From contig JAVBJN010000036.1 in assembly GCA_031546985.1 (NCBI GenBank), positions 1 through 60,236 of the forward strand: a stretch of 60,236 nucleotides of DNA, in the 5' to 3' direction. The DNA comes from JAVBJN01 sp031546985. GTDB lineage: Bacteria > Bacteroidota > Bacteroidia > Chitinophagales > Chitinophagaceae. Below, in pieces: positions 17,472 through 26,617 of this stretch. Every line of letters starts with the position of its first letter. The stretch's first letter is position 1. Under the pieces are notes generated by a model that ran no database searches, was not told where the DNA came from, and saw nothing but the letters and a program-made list of their open reading frames with translations. The translations under genes and the position numbers were made by a program.

Positions 17472-18854
17472 GTGAAAATCAAGTATAAAATAGCATTATA
17501 TTATTCGGTATCGGCAGTACTGTTGCTGATTGCCTTTGCCGCTATTGCCTATTATTTTTCTTCCAAAATGCGGAAAGAAGAATACCAGGAGCGCCTGGAG
17601 TACCGTGCCCGGTCTATTGCCAACGTGATTATTGAAGACGATAAGATTAAGGTAGACCTGCTGCGCAAGCTCGATAAAACCACATTCCAGGATCTGTACC
17701 AGGAAAAAATACTGGTGTATGACCAGCAAAATGTGCTGGTATACTCCAACCTGCGCAATGAAGTGGTAAAAACCAATCCGGCGTTGCTCACGTTTATCTG
17801 GAACAATAAAGTATACCGCTACGAAAAGGGCAATAAGGAGTATGTGGGCATTGCTTATACCGAAGGCAATACCTCGGTTATAGTTATTGCCTCTTCTCTG
17901 GATAAATATGGTTACCAGAACCTGCAAAACCTGGAGCAGATCCTCGTTATAGAATCGCTTATCGCTATTATTATTCTTATTGGCGTAGGGTATTGGTTTG
18001 CCCGTAAAATTGTGCAACCGCTGGATGACCTGGTGTTGCAGGTCAATAATATCAACGCCTCTACCCTCGAAGATGTGGTAGTGCCCATTACGGGTAAAGA
18101 CGAAATTGCGCTGCTGGCCAATAACTTTAATACCATGATTCAGCGCTTGTCGCGTGCGTTTGACCTGCAAAAGAGTTTTGTAAGCAATGCCTCGCATGAG
18201 TTGCGTACCCCGCTGGCCTCCATCATCAGCCAGTTGCAGGTAATGCTTACCAAAGACCGGAGCAATGAAGAATACAAGGCATTGCTGGAGTCGGTGCTGG
18301 AAGATTCTATTAACCTCTCCGATCTTACCAACGGACTGTTGCAGCTGGCCCAGTCCGATCTGAATCAGAATAAGTTTGTACTCACGCATATCCGCATCGA
18401 TGAGCTGCTGCTCGATATTCCCCGCCTGCTCGAATCCAAGCTGGGCAAAACGCCCAAAGTGGAAATCGAATTTCGCCGCTTTCCCGACCAGGAATACCAG
18501 CTCACCGTAAATGGTAACGAAAGCCTGTTAAAGATCCTGTTCCTTAACCTGGTAGAGAATGCCTGTAAATTCTCTGCCGACCATTCTGCCACGGTATTTA
18601 TCGATTATTCCGATACATCGGTATTGGTAAGTGTGGCCGATAAAGGGCTGCCCATACCCGAGGAAGACGCTGCCAAGATTTTTGAACCCTTTTTCCGCGC
18701 CAGCAATGCCTTACAGATCAAAGGGCATGGCCTGGGACTATCAATCTGCAAAAAAATAGTGCTGTTGCACAAAGGCGATATTATGCTCATTAACGAATCG
18801 CCCCTGGTTATCTTCCAGGTTACGCTTCCTACCATTGTAACCCATATCGTTTAA
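17472..18854 (+). CDS. Membrane sensor histidine kinase
   Basis: The 460-residue kinase starts with GTG; the nearby ATG at 17461 meets a stop after four codons. Two membrane segments (about 7-30 and 157-177) flank a 125-residue periplasmic sensor loop. A HAMP domain (ARKIVQPLDDL) is followed by the dimerisation/phosphoacceptor helix with His242 (SNASHELRTPLASI) and the ATPase domain (NLVENACKFS, FEPFFRASN, GHGLGLSICKKI). Partner of the response regulator 10 bases upstream. By context it should sense metal or envelope stress in the periplasm, which is inference. Confidence 0.93.
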   Translation: MKIKYKIALYYSVSAVLLLIAFAAIAYYFSSKMRKEEYQERLEYRARSIANVIIEDDKIKVDLLRKLDKTTFQDLYQEKILVYDQQNVLVYSNLRNEVVKTNPALLTFIWNNKVYRYEKGNKEYVGIAYTEGNTSVIVIASSLDKYGYQNLQNLEQILVIESLIAIIILIGVGYWFARKIVQPLDDLVLQVNNINASTLEDVVVPITGKDEIALLANNFNTMIQRLSRAFDLQKSFVSNASHELRTPLASIISQLQVMLTKDRSNEEYKALLESVLEDSINLSDLTNGLLQLAQSDLNQNKFVLTHIRIDELLLDIPRLLESKLGKTPKVEIEFRRFPDQEYQLTVNGNESLLKILFLNLVENACKFSADHSATVFIDYSDTSVLVSVADKGLPIPEEDAAKIFEPFFRASNALQIKGHGLGLSICKKIVLLHKGDIMLINESPLVIFQVTLPTIVTHIV

Positions 18855-19040
18855 GTTTATTACGTGCCGGATTCGATGCAGAATCCCGGTTTAGCCACAG
18901 ATATGCGCTGCCGGCTGGTGCTTTATACCCTTCTATACCCGTTTAATTTAATACCTGCAGCACCTTTTAAGAATATTTTAATTCGGCTTAAAGGTCGTGT
19001 TAATAAACGTTTTAGAGGTTTGCACCAGAGAATCCAGATT

Positions 19041-20306
19041 ATGCATATATTAAAAAAAGCGGGTTGTTTGTTGTTGCTGTTTGCCGGTACACTGGCCAAA
19101 GCGCAGGCCCCCGTAGCGTTAACCCTAAGTGCGGCAGAGGATACTTTTCTCACGCACAACTACACCTTACTGGCGCAGAAGTACCAGATCGATGCAAGCA
19201 AGGCCATGATTAAACAGGCTAAACTATGGGCCAATCCGTCTTTTAGCACCACGCTGGGCATGGGTAGCACTACCAATCCCAAACCTTTCTCTGTGGCCGG
19301 ACCCAATGGTCAGATAGAGTATTCGGTAGACCAGCTCATTACCCTGGCTGGCAAGCGCAACCGCAGCATTGAGCTGGCCCGCCTGCAATCCGATTACAAC
19401 GAAGCCTATTTCGATGAGCTCATCCGCACCCTCAAGCTGGAGCTCCGCAGTAGTTTTTACATGCTGTACTACAAAAAGAAAACGGTAGAGGTGATGAACG
19501 AGCAGATCAAAACCCTTACCCGTATTGTAGATGCATATGCCGAAGCCGATAAAAAAGGAAGTGTGGCCCATGCCGATCTTATCCGTTTGCGCGCGCTGCA
19601 GCTGGGTTTAAAAAACGATTATGCCACCATCTACCAGGATGCGCTGGATGCCAATAAAAATATGCAGCAACTGCTGGGTATACAGGGGCAGATAGATCCT
19701 GTGATTGATGCCGAAGATACTTTTCAGTTTAACCTGGGCGAGTATTCTTTAAACCAGGTAATGGACTCTGCTATGGTGTACCGCTCCGATCTTAAAATGG
19801 CCAATATTGGTAAAAATACCGCCGCTGCCAATTACCGGTTGCAGAAAGCGCTGGCCGTGCCCGACCTGCATGTAGGCGCTACTTACGATAAGCAGGGTAG
19901 TTATATTCCCAATTTCTGGGGCGTTACAGCAGGCATCGATCTGCCGGTATGGAACCGCAACCAGGGCAATATCCGCGCGGCTAAGAGTACGGTAAACATT
20001 GCCGATGTAAACTACCAGCAACAGCAAAACCAGGTAACCACAGAAGTGGCCAATGTATATGAGCGTATCAAAGTGCTGGAGAGCAGCTACCGCAATGTAG
20101 ATCTCGAAGATTTTAACCACGAATACAACACCTTGTTCAGTGAGATCTCCAGGAATTTTTCCAAAGGCAATATATCCCTGCTCCAGTTTATCGATTACTT
20201 CAACAGCTACAGCGATAATGTAAAAAATGTAAACGAGTACTGGTCGCAGCGCCTTAGTGCATACGAAGAACTCAATTACTCCATAGGTAAAGACCTCTAT
20301 AAATAA
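19041..20306 (+). CDS. TolC/CusC-type outer-membrane efflux protein
   Basis: The chosen ATG gives a 421-residue protein with a clean signal peptide (MHILKKAGCLLLLFAGTL, cleavage near KAQA). The frame is open upstream to a GTG at 18864, but that extension places about 60 non-secretory residues before the signal and is unlikely. Long alternating helical stretches and the repeat architecture (for example SIELARLQSDYNEAYFDEL and the related second half ending near NYSIGKDLYK) fit the TolC fold that forms the outer-membrane duct. It lies 187 bases after the kinase and 29 bases before the adaptor. Confidence 0.9.
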   Translation: MHILKKAGCLLLLFAGTLAKAQAPVALTLSAAEDTFLTHNYTLLAQKYQIDASKAMIKQAKLWANPSFSTTLGMGSTTNPKPFSVAGPNGQIEYSVDQLITLAGKRNRSIELARLQSDYNEAYFDELIRTLKLELRSSFYMLYYKKKTVEVMNEQIKTLTRIVDAYAEADKKGSVAHADLIRLRALQLGLKNDYATIYQDALDANKNMQQLLGIQGQIDPVIDAEDTFQFNLGEYSLNQVMDSAMVYRSDLKMANIGKNTAAANYRLQKALAVPDLHVGATYDKQGSYIPNFWGVTAGIDLPVWNRNQGNIRAAKSTVNIADVNYQQQQNQVTTEVANVYERIKVLESSYRNVDLEDFNHEYNTLFSEISRNFSKGNISLLQFIDYFNSYSDNVKNVNEYWSQRLSAYEELNYSIGKDLYK

Positions 20307-20335
20307 TTAATATTCCCTACCGATAAATACTTGTC

Positions 20336-21427
20336 ATGAAACGTTCATATATCATATTGTTGTTCATAGCCCTGATGCCTGTTTTGAGCAGCTGTCATAA
20401 AACAGTGGCCGAAGAGCCGGAGAAGGAAACCTTTGTGCTCAGCGATGAAATGCTGCACCGCATTAAGATCGATACCGCGCAGGACAAACCTGTAACCAGC
20501 CAGCTGCGCCTGTCGGGTAAGGTAACTGCCGATGAAGGCAAAGTAGTAAAAGTATACCCGCTGCTGAGTGGTTATGCCGAAGAAGTAAAAGTGCAGCTGG
20601 GCGATTATGTGCAAAAAGGCCAGGTGCTGGCAGTGGTGCACAGTGGCGAGATAGCCGATTACGAAAAGCAGTTGTCTGATGCCCGCTCCGATATGGTGGT
20701 GGCAGAAAAAAAACTGAAAGTACAGCAGGACCTGTATTCGAGCAAACTGGCTACCGAGCGTGATGTGGTAGATGCCAAAGGCGAAGTACAAAAGGCCAGC
20801 GCGGAAATAAACCGGGTAAACGACCTGTTTAACATCTATAAAAAAGGTAAAGGGTCTACCTATATCATCGCTTCGCCGATTTCGGGTTATGTGATTGAGA
20901 AAAACATCAACAACAACATGGAGATCCGGAACGATAACAACCAGAACATTTTTACTGTATCGGAACTGAACGATGTGTGGGTTATCGCCAACGTGTTTGA
21001 AACCGATATCGCCAAAGTGAAAGAAGGTTTTGACGCGGATGTGGTAACCATCAGTTACCCCGACCAGCCTTACCACGGTAAGATCGATAAGATCTATAAT
21101 TTCCTCGATCCGGCTACCAAAACCATGCAGGTGCGCATCCGCATCAGCAACCAGGACAACCGGCTGAAACCGGAAATGTTTGCCACCGTATATATTAATT
21201 ATGGCGAAGCCAGCACTTCCAAAGTCGCGGTGCCCGCATCATCACTCATCTTTGACCAGAGCAAACAGTTTATCCTGGTATTTAAAGACAAGTACAATAT
21301 TGAAGTGCGCGAAGTAGAGCCTTACAAAACATCCGGCAACGTGACTTACCTCAACTCCGGGGTTAAGCCCGGCGAAAAAGTAATATCCCAGAACCAGCTG
21401 CTGATCTATAATGCATTAACCAACTAA
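20336..21427 (+). CDS. RND efflux periplasmic adaptor lipoprotein (CusB/HlyD family)
   Basis: The 363-residue protein begins with a lipoprotein signal ending in LSSC (Cys20). It shows the membrane-fusion layout: a lipoyl-like half (VVKVYPLLSGYAEEVKVQLG), a coiled-coil hairpin (about 105-160), the second lipoyl half (YIIASPISGYVIEKNINN) and the beta-barrel (VWVIANVFETDIAKVKEG, PATKTMQVRIRI). It should bridge the inner-membrane pump and the TolC-type duct encoded on either side. The pump gene starts 14 bases downstream. Confidence 0.93.
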   Translation: MKRSYIILLFIALMPVLSSCHKTVAEEPEKETFVLSDEMLHRIKIDTAQDKPVTSQLRLSGKVTADEGKVVKVYPLLSGYAEEVKVQLGDYVQKGQVLAVVHSGEIADYEKQLSDARSDMVVAEKKLKVQQDLYSSKLATERDVVDAKGEVQKASAEINRVNDLFNIYKKGKGSTYIIASPISGYVIEKNINNNMEIRNDNNQNIFTVSELNDVWVIANVFETDIAKVKEGFDADVVTISYPDQPYHGKIDKIYNFLDPATKTMQVRIRISNQDNRLKPEMFATVYINYGEASTSKVAVPASSLIFDQSKQFILVFKDKYNIEVREVEPYKTSGNVTYLNSGVKPGEKVISQNQLLIYNALTN

Positions 21428-21441
21428 TTAAGCGCCCAAGG

Positions 21442-24400
21442 ATGAATAAGTTTATCAGGAACATTGTTGGTTTTTCGCTGAAGAACAAACTGTTCGTATT
21501 CATAGGAGTCACCATACTGGTGATCGCAGGATTCTTTTCGTTCCTGCACACGCCCATTGAGGCTTTCCCCGATTTTACCAATACGCAGATCGTAATCGTT
21601 ACCAAATGGAACGGCCGTAGCGCGCAGGAAGTAGAGCGTTTTGTAACCCTGCCTATCGAAGTGTCGATGAATGCTGTGCAGAAAAAAGCCAGCGTACGGT
21701 CGGTAACCATGTTTGGACTGTCGGTAGTAAAAATCATTTTTGACGATGATGTAGAAGATTTCTTTGCCCGGCAGCAGGTTAATAATATGCTGCAAAGTGT
21801 AAACCTGCCCGAAGGGGCCGAGCCTGAGGTGCAGCCGCCATACGGCCCCACAGGCGAGATTTTCAGGTATTACCTTAAAAGTGATAAGCGCGATTCCCGC
21901 GATCTGCTCACCTGGCAGAACTGGGTAATCGACCGCCAGTTGCGCAGTGTGCCCGGTGTGGCCGATGTGGTAGCTTTTGGCGGCCAGGATAAGATCTATG
22001 AAATTACCGCCGATCCCGTTCGGTTGGCCAAATACAATATTACCCCGCTGGAACTGTACCAGGCAGCTGCCCGCAGCAATATCAACGTAGGTGGTGATGT
22101 GATTGAGAAAAACGGTCAGGCTTATGTCGTGCGCGGTATTGGCTTGCTCAACAGCATACAGGATATCGAAAACCTGATTGTAGAGAATATTAACGGTACG
22201 CCTATCCTGGTGCGCGATCTGGCTACGGTGCGCGAAACCGCTGCGCCACGTGTGGGCCAGGTAGGTTTGGGTAAAGAAGACGACCTGGTAGAAGGTATCA
22301 TTGTAATGCGTAAAGGCGAAAACCCATCTGAGGTGCTGGCTCACGTAAAAGAAAAGATCAATGAACTGAACGAAACCATCCTGCCTACCGATGTAAAGAT
22401 GGAGTCGTTTTACGACCGCGATAACCTGATGCATTTCTGTACCGAAACGGTAATGCACAACCTGCTCGAGGGTATCATTTTCGTAACGGTGATCGTGTTT
22501 ATCTTCATGGCCGACTGGCGCACGACCGTAACGGTATCAATTGTTATTCCGCTGGCTTTGCTTTTTGCCTTCATGTGCTTGCGCATCAAGGGTATGAGCG
22601 CCAACCTGCTGTCGATGGGAGCGATAGATTTTGGTATCATCATCGACGGTGCCGTGGTTATGGTGGAGGGTATATTTGTAATGCTCGACCATAAGGCCCA
22701 CCAGCATGGCATGGAGAAATTCAATAAAATGGCTAAACTGGGCTGGATTAAACAGACCGGTGGCGAGCTGGCCAAACCCATCTTCTTCTCCAAGCTCATT
22801 ATTATTATATCGCTCATGCCCATCTTCTCTTTCCAGAAAGTAGAAGGTAAAATGTTCTCTCCGCTGGCGTGGACACTGGGTTTTGCATTGCTGGGCGCGT
22901 TGATCTTTACGCTTACCCTGGTGCCGGTGTTGTCGTCTATCCTGCTGCGCAAAAATGTAAGGGAAAAGAACAACCCGATTGTAACCTTCTTCGACACTAT
23001 TGTGATGAAAGGTTTCCGCTGGACGTATGCCCGTAAAAAACTGAGCCTGATCATTGCATTCGCTTTCATGGGACTCACGTTTATATCTGCTAAGTTCCTC
23101 GGTACCGAGTTCCTGCCGCAGTTGAATGAAGGCGCTTTGTGGGTAACCACCGAGCTGCCCATGAGTATGTCGCTCACCGAAAGTGTGAAGATGGCGCATG
23201 ATATTCGCCAGGATCTGAGCGGTTTCCCCGAAGTAAAAAGGGTGCTGTCGCAAACCGGTCGTTCCAACGATGGTACAGATCCCAACGGATTTTACTTTAT
23301 ACAATACCAGGTAGATCTGTTACCGAAAAAAGAATGGAAACGTGGCATTTCTCAGGATGAGCTCATTAGCCAGATGGAGAAAAAACTCGATAAGTACCCG
23401 GGCATTATGCTCAACTTCTCGCAGCCCATTACCGATAACGTATCCGAAGCGGTGGCTGGTTTTAAAGCCAGCAACGGGGTTAAGATCTACGGCGAAGACC
23501 TGCCTAAGCTGGAGTCGCTGGCCCAGCAGGTGATCAAACAATTGCAAACGGTGCAGGGCATTAAAGACCTGGGTGTGATCCGCAATATTGGTCAGCCGGA
23601 AATGAGTATTAACCTCAGCGATACCAAAATGGCCATGTACGGTGTGTCTACTTCGGATGCGCAAGCTGTAATTGAAATGGCCATTGGTGGTAAAACCGCA
23701 ACGCAGTTGTACGAAGGCGAAAAGAAATTCGACATTCGCGTGCGTTACGATGAAAACTACCGTAAAACAGAAAGCGATCTGGCCAACCTGCTGGTGCCTA
23801 CCATTAACGGTAATAAAGTACCACTGAAAGAGATCGCCAATATCAATACCATTACGGGGCCTGCATTTATTTACCGCGACGGTAACAAACGCTTTATTGG
23901 TATCAAGTTCTCGGTGCGCGACCGCGATCTGGGTAGTACCATTGCAGAAGCCCAGGCCAAAGTGAACAAAACCGTAAAACTGCCCAAAGGCTACAGCGTA
24001 GGCTGGACCGGTGAGTTTGAAAACCAGGTAAGGGCTACCAACCGCCTCACCCAGGTTATACCCATCAGTCTTATCGGTATCTTCCTCATCCTGTTCATTA
24101 TGCTGGGCAGTGTAAAAGATTCGGGTCTGGTATTGCTCAACGTGCCGTTTGCCCTCATTGGAGGTATCCTGGCGCTGCACGTAACCCGCATGAACTTTGG
24201 TATCTCTGCCGGTGTAGGCTTCATCGCGCTGCTGGGTATTTGTATACAGAATGGGGTAATCCTCATTTCGGTATTCCATAAAAACCTGCAGATGAAGATG
24301 CCGCTCAACGATGCCATTATGGAAGGGGTAAAGAGCCGTATTCGTCCGGTGGTAATGACCGCTATGATGGCCGCCATTGGTTTGCTGCCTGCAGCATTGT

Positions 24401-24540
24401 CGCACGGTATTGGTTCCGAAACCCAGAAACCACTGGCTATTGTGGTAATCGGGGGCTTAATCACCGCCACCATACTAACTTTACTGGCCTTCCCATTAAT
24501 TTTTTACGGTGCTTATAAAAATAAGAACCACAGAATGTAG
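21442..24540 (+). CDS. Heavy-metal RND efflux pump (CusA/CzcA family)
   Basis: The 1032-residue inner-membrane transporter has twelve membrane segments and two large periplasmic loops. The fourth membrane segment carries GAIDFGIIIDGAVVMVEG with Asp396, Asp402 and Glu409, the charged set characteristic of heavy-metal RND pumps and used for proton relay. VRSVTMFGLS and PVVMTAMMAAIGLLPAALSHG are also typical. With the adaptor and TolC-type genes it forms a complete tripartite exporter, probably for Cu+/Ag+ or divalent cations; the exact metal cannot be decided. A terminator follows. Confidence 0.95.
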   Translation: MNKFIRNIVGFSLKNKLFVFIGVTILVIAGFFSFLHTPIEAFPDFTNTQIVIVTKWNGRSAQEVERFVTLPIEVSMNAVQKKASVRSVTMFGLSVVKIIFDDDVEDFFARQQVNNMLQSVNLPEGAEPEVQPPYGPTGEIFRYYLKSDKRDSRDLLTWQNWVIDRQLRSVPGVADVVAFGGQDKIYEITADPVRLAKYNITPLELYQAAARSNINVGGDVIEKNGQAYVVRGIGLLNSIQDIENLIVENINGTPILVRDLATVRETAAPRVGQVGLGKEDDLVEGIIVMRKGENPSEVLAHVKEKINELNETILPTDVKMESFYDRDNLMHFCTETVMHNLLEGIIFVTVIVFIFMADWRTTVTVSIVIPLALLFAFMCLRIKGMSANLLSMGAIDFGIIIDGAVVMVEGIFVMLDHKAHQHGMEKFNKMAKLGWIKQTGGELAKPIFFSKLIIIISLMPIFSFQKVEGKMFSPLAWTLGFALLGALIFTLTLVPVLSSILLRKNVREKNNPIVTFFDTIVMKGFRWTYARKKLSLIIAFAFMGLTFISAKFLGTEFLPQLNEGALWVTTELPMSMSLTESVKMAHDIRQDLSGFPEVKRVLSQTGRSNDGTDPNGFYFIQYQVDLLPKKEWKRGISQDELISQMEKKLDKYPGIMLNFSQPITDNVSEAVAGFKASNGVKIYGEDLPKLESLAQQVIKQLQTVQGIKDLGVIRNIGQPEMSINLSDTKMAMYGVSTSDAQAVIEMAIGGKTATQLYEGEKKFDIRVRYDENYRKTESDLANLLVPTINGNKVPLKEIANINTITGPAFIYRDGNKRFIGIKFSVRDRDLGSTIAEAQAKVNKTVKLPKGYSVGWTGEFENQVRATNRLTQVIPISLIGIFLILFIMLGSVKDSGLVLLNVPFALIGGILALHVTRMNFGISAGVGFIALLGICIQNGVILISVFHKNLQMKMPLNDAIMEGVKSRIRPVVMTAMMAAIGLLPAALSHGIGSETQKPLAIVVIGGLITATILTLLAFPLIFYGAYKNKNHRM

Positions 24541-24566
24541 TTTTCGAATCGTTGTTTAGACCATTA

Positions 24567-24600
24567 CGGCCACCTTCGCAAGAGGTGGCCGCTTGGTTTT
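24567..24600 (+). terminator. Intrinsic terminator of the efflux operon
   Basis: CGGCCACCT (24567-24575) pairs with AGGTGGCCG (24583-24591), 9 bp with a 7-base loop, followed by CTTGGTTTT. The T-run is short. Confidence 0.75.
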
Positions 24601-24698
24601 ATGATAAGTCTGTTCCGCATTTTTGTTTTAAAAAGTTTGAAGCATGTGAGTTTTTTATTTATTAGTTTTATATTGTTGATTAATCCAAATCCTGAAAA

Positions 24699-25289
24699 AT
24701 GCGCCAGATTAAGCATGTGGTAGTTTCTGCCCTGTTCACTTTATTATGTTTTATGGCTGTAACCTATACAGCTTGTACCAAAGACGCATGTAAAGATGTG
24801 GCTTGTTTTAATGGTGGTGCCTGTAATGGCGGTACCTGCGCCTGCCCATCAGGTTATGAAGGCGTGCATTGCGAAACCGCAGTAGACCTTTGCAAAAATG
24901 TAACCTGCCAGAACGGTGGCTTGTGCCGGAATGGCGCTTGCACCTGCAAGGCCGGGTATGAGGGTGTTAATTGCGAAATAACAAGCCGCGATAAATTTAT
25001 AGGCAATTGGGCTGGTGCAGAAACCTGTACCGGCAGGGTAAATGACCAGTACACGATTCAGATGGGCACGGCAAGCGACATTAATAAAATTAAAATAACC
25101 AACCTCTATAATCTCGGAGCAGAAATAATTGCTACAGTGGGTAGCAATAGTCAATTCACTTTTGGCGGTAGCGCACAGGGCCGTAATTATAGCGGCACCG
25201 GCAGTCTTGCGGGCGATGAGTTGACGCTGGTTTACACCGTTGCCGATGCGACAGTAAGCACAACCTGCACTTTTAAGGGCAAAAAATAA
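24699..25289 (+). CDS. Lipoprotein with two EGF-like domains
   Basis: The 196-residue protein has a lipoprotein signal ending VTYTAC (Cys26). Two consecutive six-cysteine EGF-like modules follow: Cys31, 36, 42, 47, 49, 58 and Cys65, 70, 76, 81, 83, 92, each with CxNGG and GYEGxxC. Residues 95-196 form a beta-rich domain (KFIGNWAGAETCTG, GSLAGDELTLVYTV) resembling small lipocalin-like domains. It is probably anchored to the outer membrane with an adhesive or protein-binding role. It is monocistronic, bounded by the efflux operon terminator and its own. Confidence 0.8.
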   Translation: MRQIKHVVVSALFTLLCFMAVTYTACTKDACKDVACFNGGACNGGTCACPSGYEGVHCETAVDLCKNVTCQNGGLCRNGACTCKAGYEGVNCEITSRDKFIGNWAGAETCTGRVNDQYTIQMGTASDINKIKITNLYNLGAEIIATVGSNSQFTFGGSAQGRNYSGTGSLAGDELTLVYTVADATVSTTCTFKGKK

Positions 25290-25311
25290 GGTTTACGATT
25301 TCTCTATTTTT

Positions 25312-25351
25312 AACGGTTAACAATGCTTTTGGCTTTGTTAACCGTTTTTTA
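25312..25351 (+). terminator. Intrinsic terminator after the EGF-like lipoprotein gene
   Basis: AACGGTTAACAA (25312-25323) pairs perfectly with TTGTTAACCGTT (25335-25346), 12 bp, followed by TTTTTTA. Confidence 0.92.
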
Positions 25352-25481
25352 TATATCTGTAATCTGATAATTTATGAGTTGAACGGCTGTTTTTTGACCT
25401 ATAAATGCTACCATTGCAGTAACTTGTACGCCTGGTTTAACACCGGTATGCATCACCAATCACACAAAAAAATGATCAGCT

Positions 25482-25937
25482 ATGAATCATGTCTTAATGG
25501 TAGAGAACGAAATTCTTATTAACGCGCCACTTACCAAAGTATGGGATGTGCTCACTAATCCTGAGGAAACCCGCAAGTACATGTATGGCTGCGAAACGGT
25601 TTCGGACTGGAAACCCGGCAGCCCTTTATTGTGGAGAGCCGAGGTAGAAGGTAAGGTGACGGTTTTTGTAAAAGGAACGATCGTAAACATTAAGCCTGGG
25701 CATTTGCTGGCCTACACCACCTTTGATCCCAACAATCCCAAGATTGAAGATATACCCGAAAACTACCTCACGGTAACCTATCGCATTACAGAAGAAGACG
25801 GGCAAACCCGCCTGGTGGTAACCCAGGGCGATTATTCTAAAGTAGCCGACGGCGAAAAGCGCTACAACGATACAGTGCAAGGTGGTGGCTGGGCCGCGGT
25901 GCTGGCAGAGATTAAAAAAGTAGCCGAAACCGCATAG
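25482..25937 (+). CDS. SRPBCC (AHSA1/START-like) domain protein
   Basis: The 151-residue protein has the SRPBCC order: an N-terminal strand ENEILINAPLTKVWDVLTNP, the turn with GSPLLWRAE, a TYRITEEDGQTRLVVTQGD strand and a long C-terminal helix (GGWAAVLAEIKKV). Such proteins have a deep hydrophobic pocket, and many act in stress or small-molecule binding. No specific function can be assigned. A peptidase S51 gene starts 9 bases downstream, so the two are probably co-transcribed. Confidence 0.85.
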   Translation: MNHVLMVENEILINAPLTKVWDVLTNPEETRKYMYGCETVSDWKPGSPLLWRAEVEGKVTVFVKGTIVNIKPGHLLAYTTFDPNNPKIEDIPENYLTVTYRITEEDGQTRLVVTQGDYSKVADGEKRYNDTVQGGGWAAVLAEIKKVAETA

Positions 25938-25946
25938 TTTATTGGT

Positions 25947-26570
25947 ATGAGATTTTACCTTTCTTCTTTCCGGATGGGAAATGAAACCGATCGGTTGCCT
26001 GCATTGGTAGCCGGTAACAACCGTACGGCCTACGTTCACAACGCGATGGATGGCTATGATGATAAGGTCCGGGTGCAGGAAGGCATCAACAGAGATATAG
26101 CAGAACTGGAAGCAGAAGGGTTAAACGTAGAGATAGTAGACCTGAAAGATTATTTTGGCAATGCCAATGCCCTGCGGCAGAGGCTTGAACCCTTTGGTGT
26201 AATCTGGGTTAGGGGTGGCAACACCTTTGTGCTGCGCCGCGCCATGCAGTTATCGGGCTTGGATGAGTTACTTAAAGAGTGGTATGCCACCCAATGGAAC
26301 GTATTGTATGGCGGGTATAGTGCAGGTGTTTGTGTACTGTGTCCTTCGCTACACGGCATTCACCTGGCAGATGAGGCCGATTCCCAACCGTATGGAGCGC
26401 AGTATGCAACGATGTGGGATGGCCTGGATATTTTGCCTTACCATATTGCACCGCATTACCGCTCCGATCATTTTGAATCGCCCCTGATCGAAAAATGTGT
26501 AGCCTATTACATCGAACATAAAATGCTGTTCATAGCCCTGCACGATGGCGAAGTACGGATCATTGTATAA
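25947..26570 (+). CDS. Peptidase S51-family protein
   Basis: The 207-residue protein has the PepE/cyanophycinase-like fold. It shows the oxyanion-side GGN motif (VRGGNTFVLRRAM), a nucleophile elbow YGGYSAGVCVL with Ser125 in the strand-turn-helix position, and a likely catalytic His170 in HIAPHYRSDH. Known members cleave Asp-X dipeptides or cyanophycin. Its length is close to PepE (about 230 residues), so a dipeptidase role is likely, but the substrate is inferred. Confidence 0.83.
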   Translation: MRFYLSSFRMGNETDRLPALVAGNNRTAYVHNAMDGYDDKVRVQEGINRDIAELEAEGLNVEIVDLKDYFGNANALRQRLEPFGVIWVRGGNTFVLRRAMQLSGLDELLKEWYATQWNVLYGGYSAGVCVLCPSLHGIHLADEADSQPYGAQYATMWDGLDILPYHIAPHYRSDHFESPLIEKCVAYYIEHKMLFIALHDGEVRIIV

Positions 26571-26617
26571 GTATAGCGGCATATTTATTACTTTCAACTG
26601 TCCGTTAATAACCAGAT

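Noticed and set aside
18864..19040. Upstream GTG start for the TolC-type gene
   Set aside because: It would put about 60 non-secretory residues before a perfect signal peptide.
23320..24405. A 361-codon minus-strand ORF inside the RND pump gene
   Set aside because: Antisense shadow: low-complexity, His/Gln-rich translation with no domain, fully within the pump gene.
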